44,021 nt of DNA, from positions 1-44,021 of the forward strand of contig NZ_BCYU01000036.1 of the NCBI RefSeq assembly GCF_001598355.1. Direction: 5' to 3'. A program made the translations under genes and the position numbers. Source of the stretch: Sphingomonas asaccharolytica NBRC 15499 (GTDB lineage: Bacteria; Pseudomonadota; Alphaproteobacteria; Sphingomonadales; Sphingomonadaceae). This document shows, piece by piece, positions 1 to 8,890 of this stretch (positions are counted from its first letter, which is position 1; the number at the start of each line of letters is the position of its first letter). Under the pieces are notes generated by a model. The model did no database searches. It was not told where the DNA came from and saw nothing but the letters and a program-made list of their open reading frames with translations.

Positions 1-780
1 GAGCCGATGCAGCGGCGATTCGGCATCGTCGGGCGCGCCGGGCGAGGTGCGGATCGGGATCGTCATCGCCGCGAGCACGCCCGCGACCGTGGCGTGCACG
101 CCCGAGCGCAGCACTAGCCACCACAGCAATGCCGACGCGATGACATAGGGCAACAATCGCACCACGCCGCCGCGGTTCATCGCGACCATGATCCCCAGCA
201 CTACCGCCGCGCCGGCCAGCGACACCAGGTCGAGCCCGTGGCTATAAACCACCGCGATGATCGCCACCGCGCCCATATCGTCGACGATCGCTACGGTGGT
301 CAGAAACAATTTGAGCGGAGCGGGGACACGCGACCCGAGCAGCGCCATCACGCCGACGGCGAAAGCGATATCGGTTGCCGCCGGGATCGCCCAGCCACGC
401 GCCAAAGCGGGGTCGCCCGCGACGATCGCAAGATAGACGATCGCAGGGGCGATCATCCCCGCTGCGGCCGCGATCACCGGCAAGGTACGATCGGCGGGCC
501 GCGACAATTCGCCGTCGACCAGCTCGCGCTTGATCTCGAGCCCGACGAGGAAGAAGAACCCCGCCATCAGCGCGTCGTTGACCCACAGATGCACCGTCAT
601 CGGACCGAGCTTGGGCGCGAGCACCGGGCCGGTTTCGATATGGAGCAGATGGAAATAGTCGGCGGCGAGCGGCGAGTTGGCTGCGATCATCGCGAGCACC
701 GCCGCGACGATCAGCACGATCCCCCCGGCCGCTTCGTCCTTGAGAAAATCCCGGAGGATGGAACCGCGTTTCGCCACCAT
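1..780 (-). CDS. nhaA: Na+/H+ antiporter NhaA (C-terminus outside window)
   Basis: The reverse strand encodes 260 codons from an ATG at 780 and runs off the left edge. The family (typically about 390 residues) exchanges sodium for protons across the inner membrane and helps with salt and alkaline pH tolerance. Visible hallmarks are the N-terminal stretch RDFLKDEAAGGIVLIVAA, the segment FFFLVGLEIKRELVDGELS, the ATDIAFAVGV helix carrying the Asp equivalent to E. coli D133, and AIVDDMGAVAIIAV carrying the Asp pair equivalent to D163/D164. Hydrophobic segments alternate regularly as expected for a polytopic protein. A palindromic repeat lies immediately upstream at 791-886, so any promoter must be within or beyond it. 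The identification is firm; only completeness is unknown. Confidence 0.95.
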   Translation of the reverse strand, partial: MVAKRGSILRDFLKDEAAGGIVLIVAAVLAMIAANSPLAADYFHLLHIETGPVLAPKLGPMTVHLWVNDALMAGFFFLVGLEIKRELVDGELSRPADRTLPVIAAAAGMIAPAIVYLAIVAGDPALARGWAIPAATDIAFAVGVMALLGSRVPAPLKLFLTTVAIVDDMGAVAIIAVVYSHGLDLVSLAGAAVVLGIMVAMNRGGVVRLLPYVIASALLWWLVLRSGVHATVAGVLAAMTIPIRTSPGAPDDAESPLHRL

Positions 781-790
781 CACTTTACTC

Positions 791-886
791 CGTCATGCCG
801 GCCTTGTGCCGGCATCCACTGTGCAGCAGGCGCCGCACTCGGTTGGTTTGCGGCACGGTGGACCCCGGGACAAGCCCGGGGTGACG
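791..886. repeat. Dispersed palindromic repeat, family A, copy 1
   Basis: The element begins CGTCATGCCGGCCTTGTGCC and ends with CCCCGGGACAAGCCCGGGGT followed by GACG. It consists of two hairpins (TGCCGG/CCGGCA and CCCCGGG/CCCGGGG) inside outer arms CGTCA/TGACG, with a CCAC/GTGG pair closing a variable middle. A closely matching copy is at 8084-8170, a half copy of the CCCCGGG hairpin in opposite orientation is at 43890-43908, and an architecturally similar element is at 28778-28872. It sits between the nhaA start and the lysRS stop. Function is unknown; it could act as a terminator for lysRS or be a REP-like mobile palindrome. Confidence 0.8.
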
Positions 887-912
887 CAGGTTTTTGGTTA
901 GCTTGGTAAATC

Positions 913-2505
913 CTACCGCGCCAACGCCTCGGCGATCAGTTTCCGCGTATTCTCCACCCCATAGAGAGCGATGAAGCTGCCCATGCGCGGCCCCTGGCTC
1001 GATCCGAGCAAGGTCTCGTACAGTGCCTTGAACCAGTCGCGCAGTTCGGCGAAACCGCCGCTCTTGCCGATCTCGTAGACGATGCTCTGGATGTCCTCGG
1101 CCGTCGCACCGGCGGGCAACGCGGCAAGATCGGCGTCGAGCCGCCGCAACGCCTCGACCTCGACCCCTTCCGGAGCGCGGCGCTGGAGCGTCGGCGCGAC
1201 GAAATCGCGGGCATAGGCCAGCGCATAACCGATCAACTGGTCGAGCGCCGGATACTTTTCCGGCGACGCATCGGCCACATAATTGCCGAGATACCCCCAG
1301 ACCTGCTCCTTGGTCGCATCGCCGCCCATCACCCCGACCAGGTTGAGCAGCAGCCCGAACGTCACCGGCAAGGTCTCCGCCGGCGGCGGGCCGTTATGGA
1401 TATGGTGGACCGGGTTACCCAGCCGTTGCTCGACCGGCTGGCCCGCGTAATTACCGCGGAACTGCCAATAATCGTCGACCGCGCGGGGGATCAGCCCGAG
1501 ATGGAGCGACTTCGCCTTCTTGGGCTCGCGATAGATGTAGAAGGCCAGGCTCTCGTCGGGGCCATAAGTCAGCCAGTCGTCGATCGACAGGCCGTTGCCC
1601 TTCGACTTCGAGATCTTCTCGCCCTTTTCGTCGAGGAACATCTCGTAGTTGAAGCCCTCCGGCGGACGACCACCCAAAGCGCGCGTGATTTTGCCTGACT
1701 GGATCACCGAATCGATCAGATCCTTGCCCGCCATCTCATAATCAACGCCGAGCGCGACCCAGCGCATCGCCCAATCGACCTTCCACTGCAGCTTGGCGGC
1801 GCCCGACAGGATCGATTGCTCGACCGTCTCGCCCTCATCCTCGAAGCGCACGATCCCGGCCTCGGCATCGACCACTTCGACCGGCACCTGGAGCACGATT
1901 CCCGACTTCTGGCTGATCGGCAGCACCGGCGAATAGGTCGCCTGGCGCTCGGCGCGCAGGGTCGGCAGCATGATATCCATCACTGCCTGATAGTGGCGCA
2001 GGACATTACGCAGCGCGTCATCGAACTTGCCGCCGAGATAGTAATCCGTCGACGACACGAACTCGTACTCGAAGCCGTAGCGGTCGAGGAAATCGCGCAG
2101 CATCGCATTGTTGTGCGCGGCGAAGCTGTCATGCGTGCCGAACGGATCGGGGACCTTGGTTAGCGGCTTGCCGAGATATTGCGCCAGCATCTCCTTATTG
2201 GGGACGTTGTCGGGCACCTTCCTGAGCCCGTCCATATCGTCCGAAAAGGCGATCAGCCGGGTCGGGATGTCCGACAAAGTCTCGAATGCGCGCCGCACCA
2301 TCGTCGTGCGCAGCACTTCGTTGAACGTGCCGATATGCGGCAGGCCTGACGGCCCATAGCCGGTCTCGAACAGGACATGCCCCTTGGCCGGTGCCCCGTC
2401 GGGATAGCGCTTGAGCAATTTGCGCGCTTCCTCATACGGCCAAGCCTTGGACTCCATCGCCGCTGCGCGCAGGGCGTTTCCTGTCTGTTCCATTTCCGCT
2501 ACCAT
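913..2505 (-). CDS. lysK: Lysyl-tRNA synthetase, class I
   Basis: This 530-residue protein charges tRNA-Lys using a Rossmann-type class I catalytic domain, the form found in archaea and many alphaproteobacteria instead of the class II enzyme. The HIGH-equivalent is PHIGT at residues 56-60, preceded by GYGPSGL, and the KMSKS-equivalent is KISKS at 297-301 followed by KGNG. Length fits the family. The ATG at 2505 gives MVAEMEQ; a second ATG four codons later is equally possible. It is divergent from the helicase gene with under 50 bases between the start codons, so the two promoters must overlap each other or the coding regions. The C-terminal half contains the expected helical anticodon-binding region. 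Confidence 0.96.
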   Translation of the reverse strand: MVAEMEQTGNALRAAAMESKAWPYEEARKLLKRYPDGAPAKGHVLFETGYGPSGLPHIGTFNEVLRTTMVRRAFETLSDIPTRLIAFSDDMDGLRKVPDNVPNKEMLAQYLGKPLTKVPDPFGTHDSFAAHNNAMLRDFLDRYGFEYEFVSSTDYYLGGKFDDALRNVLRHYQAVMDIMLPTLRAERQATYSPVLPISQKSGIVLQVPVEVVDAEAGIVRFEDEGETVEQSILSGAAKLQWKVDWAMRWVALGVDYEMAGKDLIDSVIQSGKITRALGGRPPEGFNYEMFLDEKGEKISKSKGNGLSIDDWLTYGPDESLAFYIYREPKKAKSLHLGLIPRAVDDYWQFRGNYAGQPVEQRLGNPVHHIHNGPPPAETLPVTFGLLLNLVGVMGGDATKEQVWGYLGNYVADASPEKYPALDQLIGYALAYARDFVAPTLQRRAPEGVEVEALRRLDADLAALPAGATAEDIQSIVYEIGKSGGFAELRDWFKALYETLLGSSQGPRMGSFIALYGVENTRKLIAEALAR

Positions 2506-2552
2506 GATGCCTGCCGAGTGCGCGAAGCGGGTCGGTTTTGCAACCTCGAGGA

Positions 2553-5273
2553 ATGCACGCGGCCGTGACCCTTCCCTATCCCGCCCTCCACGCCAGCCAT
2601 GCCGGAGTGTGGATCGCCGATGCCGAGGGCTGCCGCGCGGTCGGGCGCGGCGAGGCGATCCGGTTGGCGGCGGATACGCCGATGATCGTGCTCAACGCGC
2701 CGCTGATCGGGCAACGGCTGGGCTATGCCGATCTGTCGGGGCTCGATCTGCTCGAACTCTATGCCTTCCTCAAACCGGCGACGTTCCTCGCGCCAACGCC
2801 GCGCGGTTTCGCCCGCGCGCTCGGCCTGACCGAGCCCGAGAGCGAGGATCGCATCGCTCCGTTCCTGCGCGACGCTGCCGCGGCCTTGCTGGCGCTCGCC
2901 GAGGGCGACTGGCCCGAGCGCGAAGGCGCCTGGACCGCCGCGCAGAGCCTGGCGCGGCTGCGCTGGCCGTGGTCGCCGCTCGTCGCCGAACGCATCGCCA
3001 AACCGCGCGAACACGAACGCTGGCTGTTCACCAAATTGCCCGAATGGGATGAGGCCGCGCCGCGCCCCGCCCCGCGACCGGTGACGTTGCACGACGCCGA
3101 TATCGCCGCGCGGCTCGATTACCTGACGGGCGCCGGGGCCGAGCAGCGCCCCGGCCAGCGCGCCTTCGCCGAAGCTTGCGCCGCCGCCTTCGCGCCGCGT
3201 ATCCTGCGCGACAATCCCAATATGGTGCTGGCCGAGGCGGGGACCGGGATCGGCAAGACCCTGGGCTATCTCGCCCCTGCCTCGCTCTGGTCCGAGGCAG
3301 CCGGCGGGCCGGTATGGATATCGACCTTCACCAAGGCGCTGCAACGCCAGCTCAACCATGAGACGTCGCGGCTGATCCCCGACCCGGTCGAGCGCCGCCG
3401 CCGCGTGGTGACGCGTAAAGGACGCGAAAATTACCTCTGCCTGCTCAACCTGGAGGATGCGCTGCAGGGCGGGTTTGCCGGCCGTGCGGCGGTGCTCGCG
3501 CATCTCGTCGCGCGCTGGGCGGCCTATACTGCCGATGGCGACATGATCGGCGGCGACCTGCCCGGCTGGCTGCCGACTTTGTTCCGCCGCAACGGATCGA
3601 CCGCGCTGACCGACCGGCGCGGCGAGTGCGTCTATGCCGGCTGTCCGCATTATCGCAAATGCTTCATCGAGCGCGCCGCCCGCGCCAGCGCCGAGGCCGA
3701 TATCGTCATCGCCAATCACGCGCTGGTGATGGTCAATGCGGCGCGCGGGCGGGAGGCGAACAGCCGGCCGACGCGCTACGTGTTCGACGAGGGCCATCAT
3801 CTGTTCGACGCCGCCGATTCGATGTTCGGCGTCGCGCTGTCGGGCCAGGAATCGATTGAGCTCAGGCGCTGGATCGTCGGGCCCGAATCGACCTCGCGCG
3901 GCCGCCGCCGTGGGCTCGCCGCGCGGTTGAGCGACGTCGCCAGCTATGACGAAGCGGGCGGCCGCGCGATCGGCGATGCGGTCGAGGCGGCGCGCGCGCT
4001 CGCGAGCGATGGTTGGCTGCAGCGCGTTGCCGAAGGCGAGCCGTTCGGGGTGGTCGAACGCCTGCTCGCCGCAGTGCGCGGACTCACATATGCCCGCGCG
4101 ACCCAGGACGGCGATGCCGGCTATGGCCTCGAAACCGAACTCGCCGAACCCGACGGCGCGCTGATCGAGGCCGCGGCCGAAGCCGCGCACGGGCTCGAAG
4201 CGCTGCTTCGCCCGCTAATGACTCTGGGCCAGCGGCTCGAAGCGGTGCTGGCCGAAGCGCCCGACTGGATGGATGGCCAGGCCCGCGCTCGAGTCGAGGG
4301 CGCGATCGCCTCGCTCGGCTGGCGCACCGACACGGTCGGCGCCTGGATCGGGCTGCTCGCGCGGATCGGCGGGCCGGCCGATCCCGATTTCGTCGACTGG
4401 CTGGCAGTCGAACGGATCGAGGGACGCGAGATCGATATCGGGCTGCATCGCCGCTGGCTCGACCCGACGCGTCCGCTCGCCTCGACCGTGCTCAAGCCGG
4501 CGCACGGCGTGCTGGTCACCTCGGCGACGCTCAAGGCGGGCGATCCCGATTGGGCGATCGCCGAGGCGCGCGCCGGAATCCCGCACCTCGATCGCGGCGC
4601 CGGCTTGTTCGAGGCGCATAGCCCGTTCGATTATGCCAGCCAGGCCGAAGTGCTGATCGTCACCGACGTCAAGCGCGGCGACCTCGCGGCCTTGGCCAAT
4701 GCCTATGCCCGGCTGATCGAGGCGGCAGGCGGCGGCACGCTTGGGCTATTCACCGCGATCCGTCGCTTGCGCGGCGTCCATGCGCGCATCGCCGATCGCC
4801 TCGCCCGCGACGGCCTGCCGCTTTACGCCCAGCATGTCGATCCGATCGACCCCGGCACCCTGGTCGACATGTTCCGCGATGATCGCCGCGCCTCGCTGAT
4901 CGGCACCGATGCCTTGCGCGATGGCGTCGACGTGCCCGGCGAATCGCTGCGCCAGGTGATCCTGGAGGGCGTGCCTTGGGCCAAGCCGACCGTGCTCCAC
5001 GCCGCGCGGCGGCTGGCCGGCGGCGGCTCGGCCTATGACGACCGCATCGTCCGCGCCAAGCTGGCACAGGCATTCGGCCGGCTGATCCGCCGCGCCGACG
5101 ATCGCGGCGCGTTCGTTTTGCTGTCGGCGGCGATGCCCAGCCGGCTGCTCTCGGCTTTCCCCGCTGGGGTGCCGATCGCGCGCGTGCCGCTCGACGAAGC
5201 CGTCGCGCGCGTGAGATCGCGTCTTTCTTCTGTCGCACAGCTGGGGCAAGGGGTTCAGGGTGTGCACTCGTAA
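2553..5273 (+). CDS. DinG/XPD-type Fe-S ATP-dependent DNA helicase
   Basis: A superfamily 2 helicase of 906 residues from the ATG at 2553 (an in-frame TTG at 2538 is a weaker start). Walker A is AGTGIGKT at about 229-236. Four cysteines at about 296, 359, 364 and 370 (YLC...[12 protein letters not shown]) form the iron-sulfur cluster site seen in DinG and XPD. The Walker B/DEAH box is DEGH at about 412-415. C-terminal motifs include TSATLKAG and an arginine-rich motif VI region (QAFGRLIRR). The first ~190 residues precede the helicase core and resemble the extra N-terminal region of alphaproteobacterial DinG-like proteins; the fold is not clear. DinG enzymes unwind R-loops, forks and G-quadruplexes. 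The last codons and stop (GVHS-stop) lie inside the left arm of the element at 5257-5530, so the natural C-terminus may have been replaced. Confidence 0.92.
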   Translation: MHAAVTLPYPALHASHAGVWIADAEGCRAVGRGEAIRLAADTPMIVLNAPLIGQRLGYADLSGLDLLELYAFLKPATFLAPTPRGFARALGLTEPESEDRIAPFLRDAAAALLALAEGDWPEREGAWTAAQSLARLRWPWSPLVAERIAKPREHERWLFTKLPEWDEAAPRPAPRPVTLHDADIAARLDYLTGAGAEQRPGQRAFAEACAAAFAPRILRDNPNMVLAEAGTGIGKTLGYLAPASLWSEAAGGPVWISTFTKALQRQLNHETSRLIPDPVERRRRVVTRKGRENYLCLLNLEDALQGGFAGRAAVLAHLVARWAAYTADGDMIGGDLPGWLPTLFRRNGSTALTDRRGECVYAGCPHYRKCFIERAARASAEADIVIANHALVMVNAARGREANSRPTRYVFDEGHHLFDAADSMFGVALSGQESIELRRWIVGPESTSRGRRRGLAARLSDVASYDEAGGRAIGDAVEAARALASDGWLQRVAEGEPFGVVERLLAAVRGLTYARATQDGDAGYGLETELAEPDGALIEAAAEAAHGLEALLRPLMTLGQRLEAVLAEAPDWMDGQARARVEGAIASLGWRTDTVGAWIGLLARIGGPADPDFVDWLAVERIEGREIDIGLHRRWLDPTRPLASTVLKPAHGVLVTSATLKAGDPDWAIAEARAGIPHLDRGAGLFEAHSPFDYASQAEVLIVTDVKRGDLAALANAYARLIEAAGGGTLGLFTAIRRLRGVHARIADRLARDGLPLYAQHVDPIDPGTLVDMFRDDRRASLIGTDALRDGVDVPGESLRQVILEGVPWAKPTVLHAARRLAGGGSAYDDRIVRAKLAQAFGRLIRRADDRGAFVLLSAAMPSRLLSAFPAGVPIARVPLDEAVARVRSRLSSVAQLGQGVQGVHS

Positions 5274-5530
5274 CTGGTAACGGCCGTGACGGAGTCGAAT
5301 TTGGTGTCAGGCTAGGAGCAAGGAGGGAGCGATGCTCTATTGCATCGTGACCGACTCGCGACGACGTCCTGGCGCCAAATTCGACCCGCCGCAAAGCGGT
5401 CGCTCCCAGCAGTCCGCTGGACGTCGTCGCTTGCTTGCGCGTAGCTTAAAGCTACGCGTCTGCGCGGCGCTCCTAACCAGCGGACTGCTGGGAGCGATCA
5501 CGACCATTACCAGTTACGAGTGCACACCCT
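5257..5530. repeat. Nested palindromic element with 24 bp terminal inverted repeats
   Basis: A 24 bp terminal inverted repeat beginning AGGGTGTGCACTCGTAACTG at 5257-5280 is matched exactly, in inverse, at 5507-5530, and the match continues imperfectly for about 12 bp inward. Inside are two further long inverted repeats: about 5294-5313 with 5368-5387 (TCGAATTTGG / CCAAATTCGA core) and 5402-5421 with 5477-5496 (CTCCCAGCAGTCCGCTGG and its complement, exact). The tip of the second arm carries the palindrome GCGTAGCTTAAAGCTACGC (one central mismatch). A 12 bp stretch at 5358-5369 can alternatively pair with 5419-5430. The whole can fold as a three-way junction. There is no transposase gene and no clear target duplication. 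It looks like a MITE or other non-autonomous palindromic element. Confidence 0.8.
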
Positions 5531-5557
5531 AGACAGTCCGATCAACCAGAAGGCGCC

Positions 5558-6094
5558 ATGAAGACGCTCATCCTGCTCCGGCACGCCAAATCGAGTTGGG
5601 ACGATCACGGCGTCCGCGATTTCGACCGCGCGCTCAATCCCAAGGGCGAGCGCGCCGCGCGGACCATGGGCAGCCATATGCGCGCGATCGGCCTGAGCTG
5701 GGATTATGCCATTGCCTCTCCCGCCACGCGGGTGATCGAGACGCTCGAGCAGGCGTCGCAAGGCTATGGCCGCCGCATCGACCCCGATTGGGACCGCCGC
5801 GCCTATCTGGCCTCGGCCGCGACGTTGCTCGAACTGGTCCACGAGGCGCCGGTGGTGGCGGACAGCCTGCTCCTGTCGGGGCACAATCCTGGGCTCGAGG
5901 ATCTGGTCTTGCTGCTGGTCCCCGATGGCGACACCCGACGCGACCAGGTCGAGATCAAATTCCCGACCGCCAGCCTGGCGGTGATGACGTGCGAGGCCGA
6001 CAGCTGGGCCGATGTCGCGGCGGGCGGCTGCACGCTCACGGCCTTCATTCGCCCGCGCGATCTTGACCCAGGGCTGGGCCCGGATGCCGACTGA
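5558..6094 (+). CDS. SixA-like histidine phosphatase
   Basis: A 178-residue member of the histidine phosphatase superfamily. The catalytic RHG-type motif is LLRHAKSSWDD (Arg8-His9), and the second conserved histidine is in LLLSGHNPGLEDL near residue 110. These match the SixA branch, which removes phosphate from phosphohistidine proteins such as HPt domains. The short length and lack of a signal peptide suggest a cytoplasmic enzyme. The start follows AGAAGGCGCC. The palindromic element at 5257-5530 ends 27 bases upstream, so transcription probably initiates within or close to it. The actual partner in this organism cannot be inferred from the window. Confidence 0.88.
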   Translation: MKTLILLRHAKSSWDDHGVRDFDRALNPKGERAARTMGSHMRAIGLSWDYAIASPATRVIETLEQASQGYGRRIDPDWDRRAYLASAATLLELVHEAPVVADSLLLSGHNPGLEDLVLLLVPDGDTRRDQVEIKFPTASLAVMTCEADSWADVAAGGCTLTAFIRPRDLDPGLGPDAD

Positions 6095-6107
6095 CGGCCA
6101 ACCCCCC

Positions 6108-6401
6108 ATGTTGACGCGCACCTTTGTAGTGGACGGTGTCGAGGTCGGATGCAGCTTCTTCCAACCGGAACCGGACCGGGGAGACTATTGCTGCACCTAC
6201 GAGATTGCCTGGCCGGAAGGACCTCGCCGGCGCACTATCTATGGCGTTGATCCCATCCAGGCAGCGCTACTCGCTATGCAAACGGCGCACGTCGATCTTT
6301 TGGTAGCTCGCAAAGACGATGGACGCGATGTGCGCTGGCTGGATGGACACCGGCTCGGCCTCCCTATTCAGGATTCGCTCAAGGACCTCGACGTGGACTA
6401 A
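6108..6401 (+). CDS. Small conserved-type hypothetical protein
   Basis: A 97-residue protein from the ATG at 6108 (MLTRTFVVDGVEV); an in-frame ATG at 6084 would overlap the sixA end by 11 bases. It starts with a beta-strand pattern, has acidic and aromatic residues and two adjacent cysteines (DYCCTYEIAWPEG), then a short helix (PIQAALLAMQTAHVDLL) and a WLDGHRLGLP loop. The architecture resembles small DUF6968-type proteins, but this is recalled rather than tested. There is no signal peptide. Base composition is lower in GC than the neighbours, which may indicate recent acquisition. It is likely co-transcribed with sixA and convergent with the DUF177 gene. Confidence 0.7.
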   Translation: MLTRTFVVDGVEVGCSFFQPEPDRGDYCCTYEIAWPEGPRRRTIYGVDPIQAALLAMQTAHVDLLVARKDDGRDVRWLDGHRLGLPIQDSLKDLDVD

Positions 6402-6414
6402 CCGCGCCGCGCGA

Positions 6415-6936
6415 TCACTTCTTCGCGAGCTTGTCCTTCAACCCCGCAAGCACACCGAACGGACTGGCCTGCTCCTCGCTCAACACGCCCGCTTCCTTGA
6501 GTACCGCTTCGGCGTTCGGCCCGCGCGGAAAGGGGTCAAGCGCCAGCGCCATGGTTTCCGCGGCAACTTCGCCCAGATCGATCGTCCCGCCCTCATAGGG
6601 AATGACGTCGATATCGCTGTCGCCCAGCTCGACCTCGTCCTGGCCGGCATCCGCTTCGGCGACGAATCGCAGGGCAACCTGCTCATCGACCGTCGCTGGC
6701 AGCGGATCGCCGGTGATGCTGCACGCCTGGGTCACCGCCGCTTGGACGCGGCCGTCGGCGACGATCCCGGCGGCGTCGCGGCGAATCGTGAACTTGCCCG
6801 TCAGCTTCTCGATGCCGATCAGATCGAACCGTTTGGCCAGTGCCGCGCGTTCCTGCGCATCGGCGTCGATCTCGACGGTGCGCGCATCGTCGCCGATCGT
6901 ATCGACGCGCTGCGGCCGCTCGAATTCAACACTCAC
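6415..6936 (-). CDS. DUF177 (YceD-like) protein
   Basis: A 173-residue protein from a GTG at 6936 (MSVEFERPQRVDTIG). The GTG overlaps the upstream chaperone stop as GTGA, so the two are translationally coupled. The DUF177 signature is the central region with TQACSITGDPLPATVDEQVALRF followed by an acidic strand region and VIPYEGGTIDLGEVAAETMALALDPFPRGP, a classic family pattern. YceD family proteins are linked to 23S rRNA and large-subunit ribosome biogenesis and often sit next to rpmF; no rpmF follows here. The longer open frame upstream of the GTG is non-coding in this register because it overlaps the chaperone. Confidence 0.9.
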   Translation of the reverse strand: MSVEFERPQRVDTIGDDARTVEIDADAQERAALAKRFDLIGIEKLTGKFTIRRDAAGIVADGRVQAAVTQACSITGDPLPATVDEQVALRFVAEADAGQDEVELGDSDIDVIPYEGGTIDLGEVAAETMALALDPFPRGPNAEAVLKEAGVLSEEQASPFGVLAGLKDKLAKK

Positions 6937-7436
6937 GGGAGCTGACCTGCGACCAATGCATCGAGCGCGATGCCATCGAGGCCCTGGCGCAACGCCAGCA
7001 AGTCGCGCTCGATATGCGCCAGCGCTGCCGGATCGGGCGCCTCGCCGCGATAGAGATTGCGGATCAATGCCGGCTTGAGGTCGCCCGCCGCCAGCCCGTC
7101 GCGATAGGCGCCCAGGCGGCCGCCGAGCATCCCCATCATCCGCCCGACATGCTTGCCGACCAGCAAGTCGCCGATGCCGATCTCCCGCAATTGCGGATCC
7201 ATGTCGTCGACGAACGCCTCCGACAAGTGCGCGGCCGCCGCGACCCCGGCGGGATCGGCCTCCAGGCGGAGCATGACCATCGCCAGCACCGCCGCGATCA
7301 TGTCGAACCGGCCGTCGACCGTATCGGCGACCGCGCCGTCCAGATACCAATGCGGCTGGCGCGCGCGCGCCACCAATGCCGCGTACAGCGCCGCGGTTTC
7401 GTCACGTTTCGCCCTGAACCTGTCGAAAAAACCCAT
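6933..7436 (-). CDS. Ubiquinol-cytochrome c chaperone family (CBP3-like)
   Basis: A 167-residue protein from the ATG at 7436 (MGFFDRFRAKRDE). Family features are the initial amphipathic FFDRFRAKRDETAALYAALVARARQP, the WYLDGAVADTVDGRFDMIAAVLAMVMLRLE segment, then LSEAFVDDMDPQLREIGIGDLLVGKHVGRMMGMLGGR, matching the mitochondrial CBP3 / bacterial UQCC1 domain. The family assists cytochrome b and complex III assembly. The frame continues open upstream to 8108 but this extension lies opposite bamE and is not a plausible start. It heads a two-gene unit with the DUF177 gene (4-base overlap) and is divergent from bamE across 126 bases. Confidence 0.93.
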   Translation of the reverse strand: MGFFDRFRAKRDETAALYAALVARARQPHWYLDGAVADTVDGRFDMIAAVLAMVMLRLEADPAGVAAAAHLSEAFVDDMDPQLREIGIGDLLVGKHVGRMMGMLGGRLGAYRDGLAAGDLKPALIRNLYRGEAPDPAALAHIERDLLALRQGLDGIALDALVAGQLP

Positions 7437-7562
7437 CAATCTCGCCTTTAGGGGCCGTATGCGGCGGCGGCCTTGTGCCGTCCGCCCACCCCGCATATTG
7501 AGGCGAACGGCGCGCGATGCAAATGCGCCGGGTGATTGGCGTCGGCGCACGGAGAGTATCGA

Positions 7563-8054
7563 ATGGTGAAGGCAGTCCGGATGGTTGGTCGGTTTGGCGG
7601 CCTGACCGCGGCAATCGCGGTTGTGGCGCTCGCCGGCGGCTGCACCTCGCTGCGCTCGCACCAGGGCTATATCATCGATGCCGACCTGGTGAATTCGGTC
7701 CAGCCGGGCGTCGACAATCGCGCCTCGGTGCTCCAGACTTTGGGCAAGCCCAGCTTCGCCAGCCAGTTCAATTCGGGCGAATGGTATTATGTCGCGCGCG
7801 ACAGCCGCAACCTCGCTTATTTGAACCCCAAGGCGCGGAGCCAGCTGACGCTCAAGATCGCGTTCGACCAGAAGGGCGTTGTGTCGAACATTACGCGCAC
7901 GGGCCTGGATCAGGTTGCGTCGGTGCGGCCGTACGGCAAGACTACCCCGACGCTCGGCCGCAAGCGCAGCTTCTTCGAGGAATTGTTCGGCAATATCGGC
8001 TCGGTCGGCGCGGCCGGGGCGGGCACCGGCGGCGGTGACGACAGCCAGCCGTAA
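7563..8054 (+). CDS. bamE: Outer membrane assembly lipoprotein BamE
   Basis: A 163-residue SmpA/OmlA family lipoprotein. The ATG at 7563 is preceded by GGAGAG; an in-frame upstream GTG at 7536 is less suitable. A hydrophobic signal (VGRFGGLTAAIAVVALAGGC) ends in the lipobox AGGC, with the acylated Cys followed by Thr and Ser. The BamE domain is visible as VNSVQPGVDNRASVLQTLG followed by KPSF, then SGEWYYVARDSRNLAYLNPK and a strand pair ending VVSNITRTG. BamE is a periplasmic-face component of the BAM complex that inserts outer membrane beta-barrels, fitting a genome rich in TonB receptors. The C-terminal tail is Gly-rich and likely disordered. It is followed by a palindromic repeat. Confidence 0.95.
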   Translation: MVKAVRMVGRFGGLTAAIAVVALAGGCTSLRSHQGYIIDADLVNSVQPGVDNRASVLQTLGKPSFASQFNSGEWYYVARDSRNLAYLNPKARSQLTLKIAFDQKGVVSNITRTGLDQVASVRPYGKTTPTLGRKRSFFEELFGNIGSVGAAGAGTGGGDDSQP

Positions 8055-8083
8055 AAGGCCGCCTTTCCGGTCTTCATCTATTT

Positions 8084-8170
8084 CGTCATGCCGGCCTTGT
8101 GCCGGCATCCACCGTGCCGAGAACCCTCAGCTTGCGGATCGGTGGACCCCGGGACAAGCCCGGGGTGACG
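8084..8170. repeat. Dispersed palindromic repeat, family A, copy 2
   Basis: This has the same two-hairpin architecture and nearly the same arms as 791-886: CGTCATGCCGGCCTTGTGCC at the left, and GGTGGACCCCGGGACAAGCC leading to GGGGTGACG at the right, with a different middle. It starts 29 bases after the bamE stop and may double as its terminator. Confidence 0.8.
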
Positions 8171-8318
8171 TAGGTTCCTGGCACACGCGGTGGTCACCTC
8201 ACCAAATCCTTGCTGTAACCTGACCGAGGCGTTCGCGACGGGTTCAGCGTTGCCATCTTAATCCTCCTCGGCATGGCGGCGCTGGAGACATGCCGTTTCG
8301 GAAAAGAAGGAGACGATC

Positions 8319-8780
8319 ATGCGTAAATTGATCCTCACCGCGCTGATCGCGGCGACCGTGATGCCGGTCGCGGCACAAGCGCAATCCTGGCGCGAAGTCC
8401 GCCACGATCAGCGCGAGCTGCGCGAAGACCGCCGCGACCTGCAGCGCGACCGTCGCGAGCTACGCGAGGACCGCCGCGACTGGCGCGAGGACCGTGACCG
8501 CCGCTGGGGCGACAATGACTGGCGCGACTGGCGCAACCGCAATCGCGGCATCTATTCGCGCGGCGCCTGGCGGGCCCCGTTCCGCTATTACGCGTTCCGC
8601 CCCGGCGTGCGCATCGCGCCGAGCTATTGGGGCTCGGCCTATTGGATCAACGATCCCTGGCGTTATCGCCTGCCGCCCGCCGGCTACGGCCAGCGCTGGG
8701 TGCGCCATTATGACGACGTCCTGCTGATCGACACGCGTCGCGGCGTGGTGCTGCGCGTGATCAACCACTTCTACTGGTAA
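8319..8780 (+). CDS. RcnB family periplasmic protein
   Basis: A 153-residue protein preceded by AAGAAGGAGACGATC. Residues 1-21 are a Sec signal ending VAAQAQ. Residues ~26-70 are an extremely charged repeat region of Arg/Asp/Glu units (RELREDRRDLQRDRRELRED), likely an extended helix. The C-terminus (YRLPPAGYGQRWVRHYDDVLLIDTRRGVVLRVINHFYW) is the RcnB/YohN-type domain, whose E. coli founder modulates nickel and cobalt homeostasis in the periplasm. The role here is not established. A 7 bp inverted repeat (CGGCATG/CATGCCG, 8269-8295) lies just upstream. The gene ends in a very strong terminator, and its last ~40 bases plus terminator recur as a fossil at 11516-11614. Confidence 0.88.
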   Translation: MRKLILTALIAATVMPVAAQAQSWREVRHDQRELREDRRDLQRDRRELREDRRDWREDRDRRWGDNDWRDWRNRNRGIYSRGAWRAPFRYYAFRPGVRIAPSYWGSAYWINDPWRYRLPPAGYGQRWVRHYDDVLLIDTRRGVVLRVINHFYW

Positions 8781-8796
8781 GCTCCCAGTGGAAGGC

Positions 8797-8843
8797 GGGG
8801 CGTCCGGGCGAATTCAATGCCCGCCCGGACGCCCCGTTTTTTT
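8797..8843 (+). terminator. Intrinsic terminator of the rcnB-like gene
   Basis: A perfect 14 bp stem, GGGGCGTCCGGGCG at 8797-8810 and its complement at 8822-8835, with an 11-base loop, is followed after one G by seven Ts. Confidence 0.93.
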
Positions 8844-8890
8844 GTCTGCGCCATGGCGCCGCGACGGACGCGCGGGCATGGCGCCTTGCT

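Noticed and set aside
2499..4190. Long reverse frame within the helicase gene
   Set aside because: No motifs, and it is antisense to the strongly supported helicase core.
5332..5532. Small open frame inside the nested palindromic element
   Set aside because: Its sequence is entirely set by inverted repeats and has no recognisable protein features.
8400..8520. Possible CRISPR or direct-repeat array in the RcnB gene
   Set aside because: The repeats are coding, adjacent and without spacers, and explain a charged protein helix.
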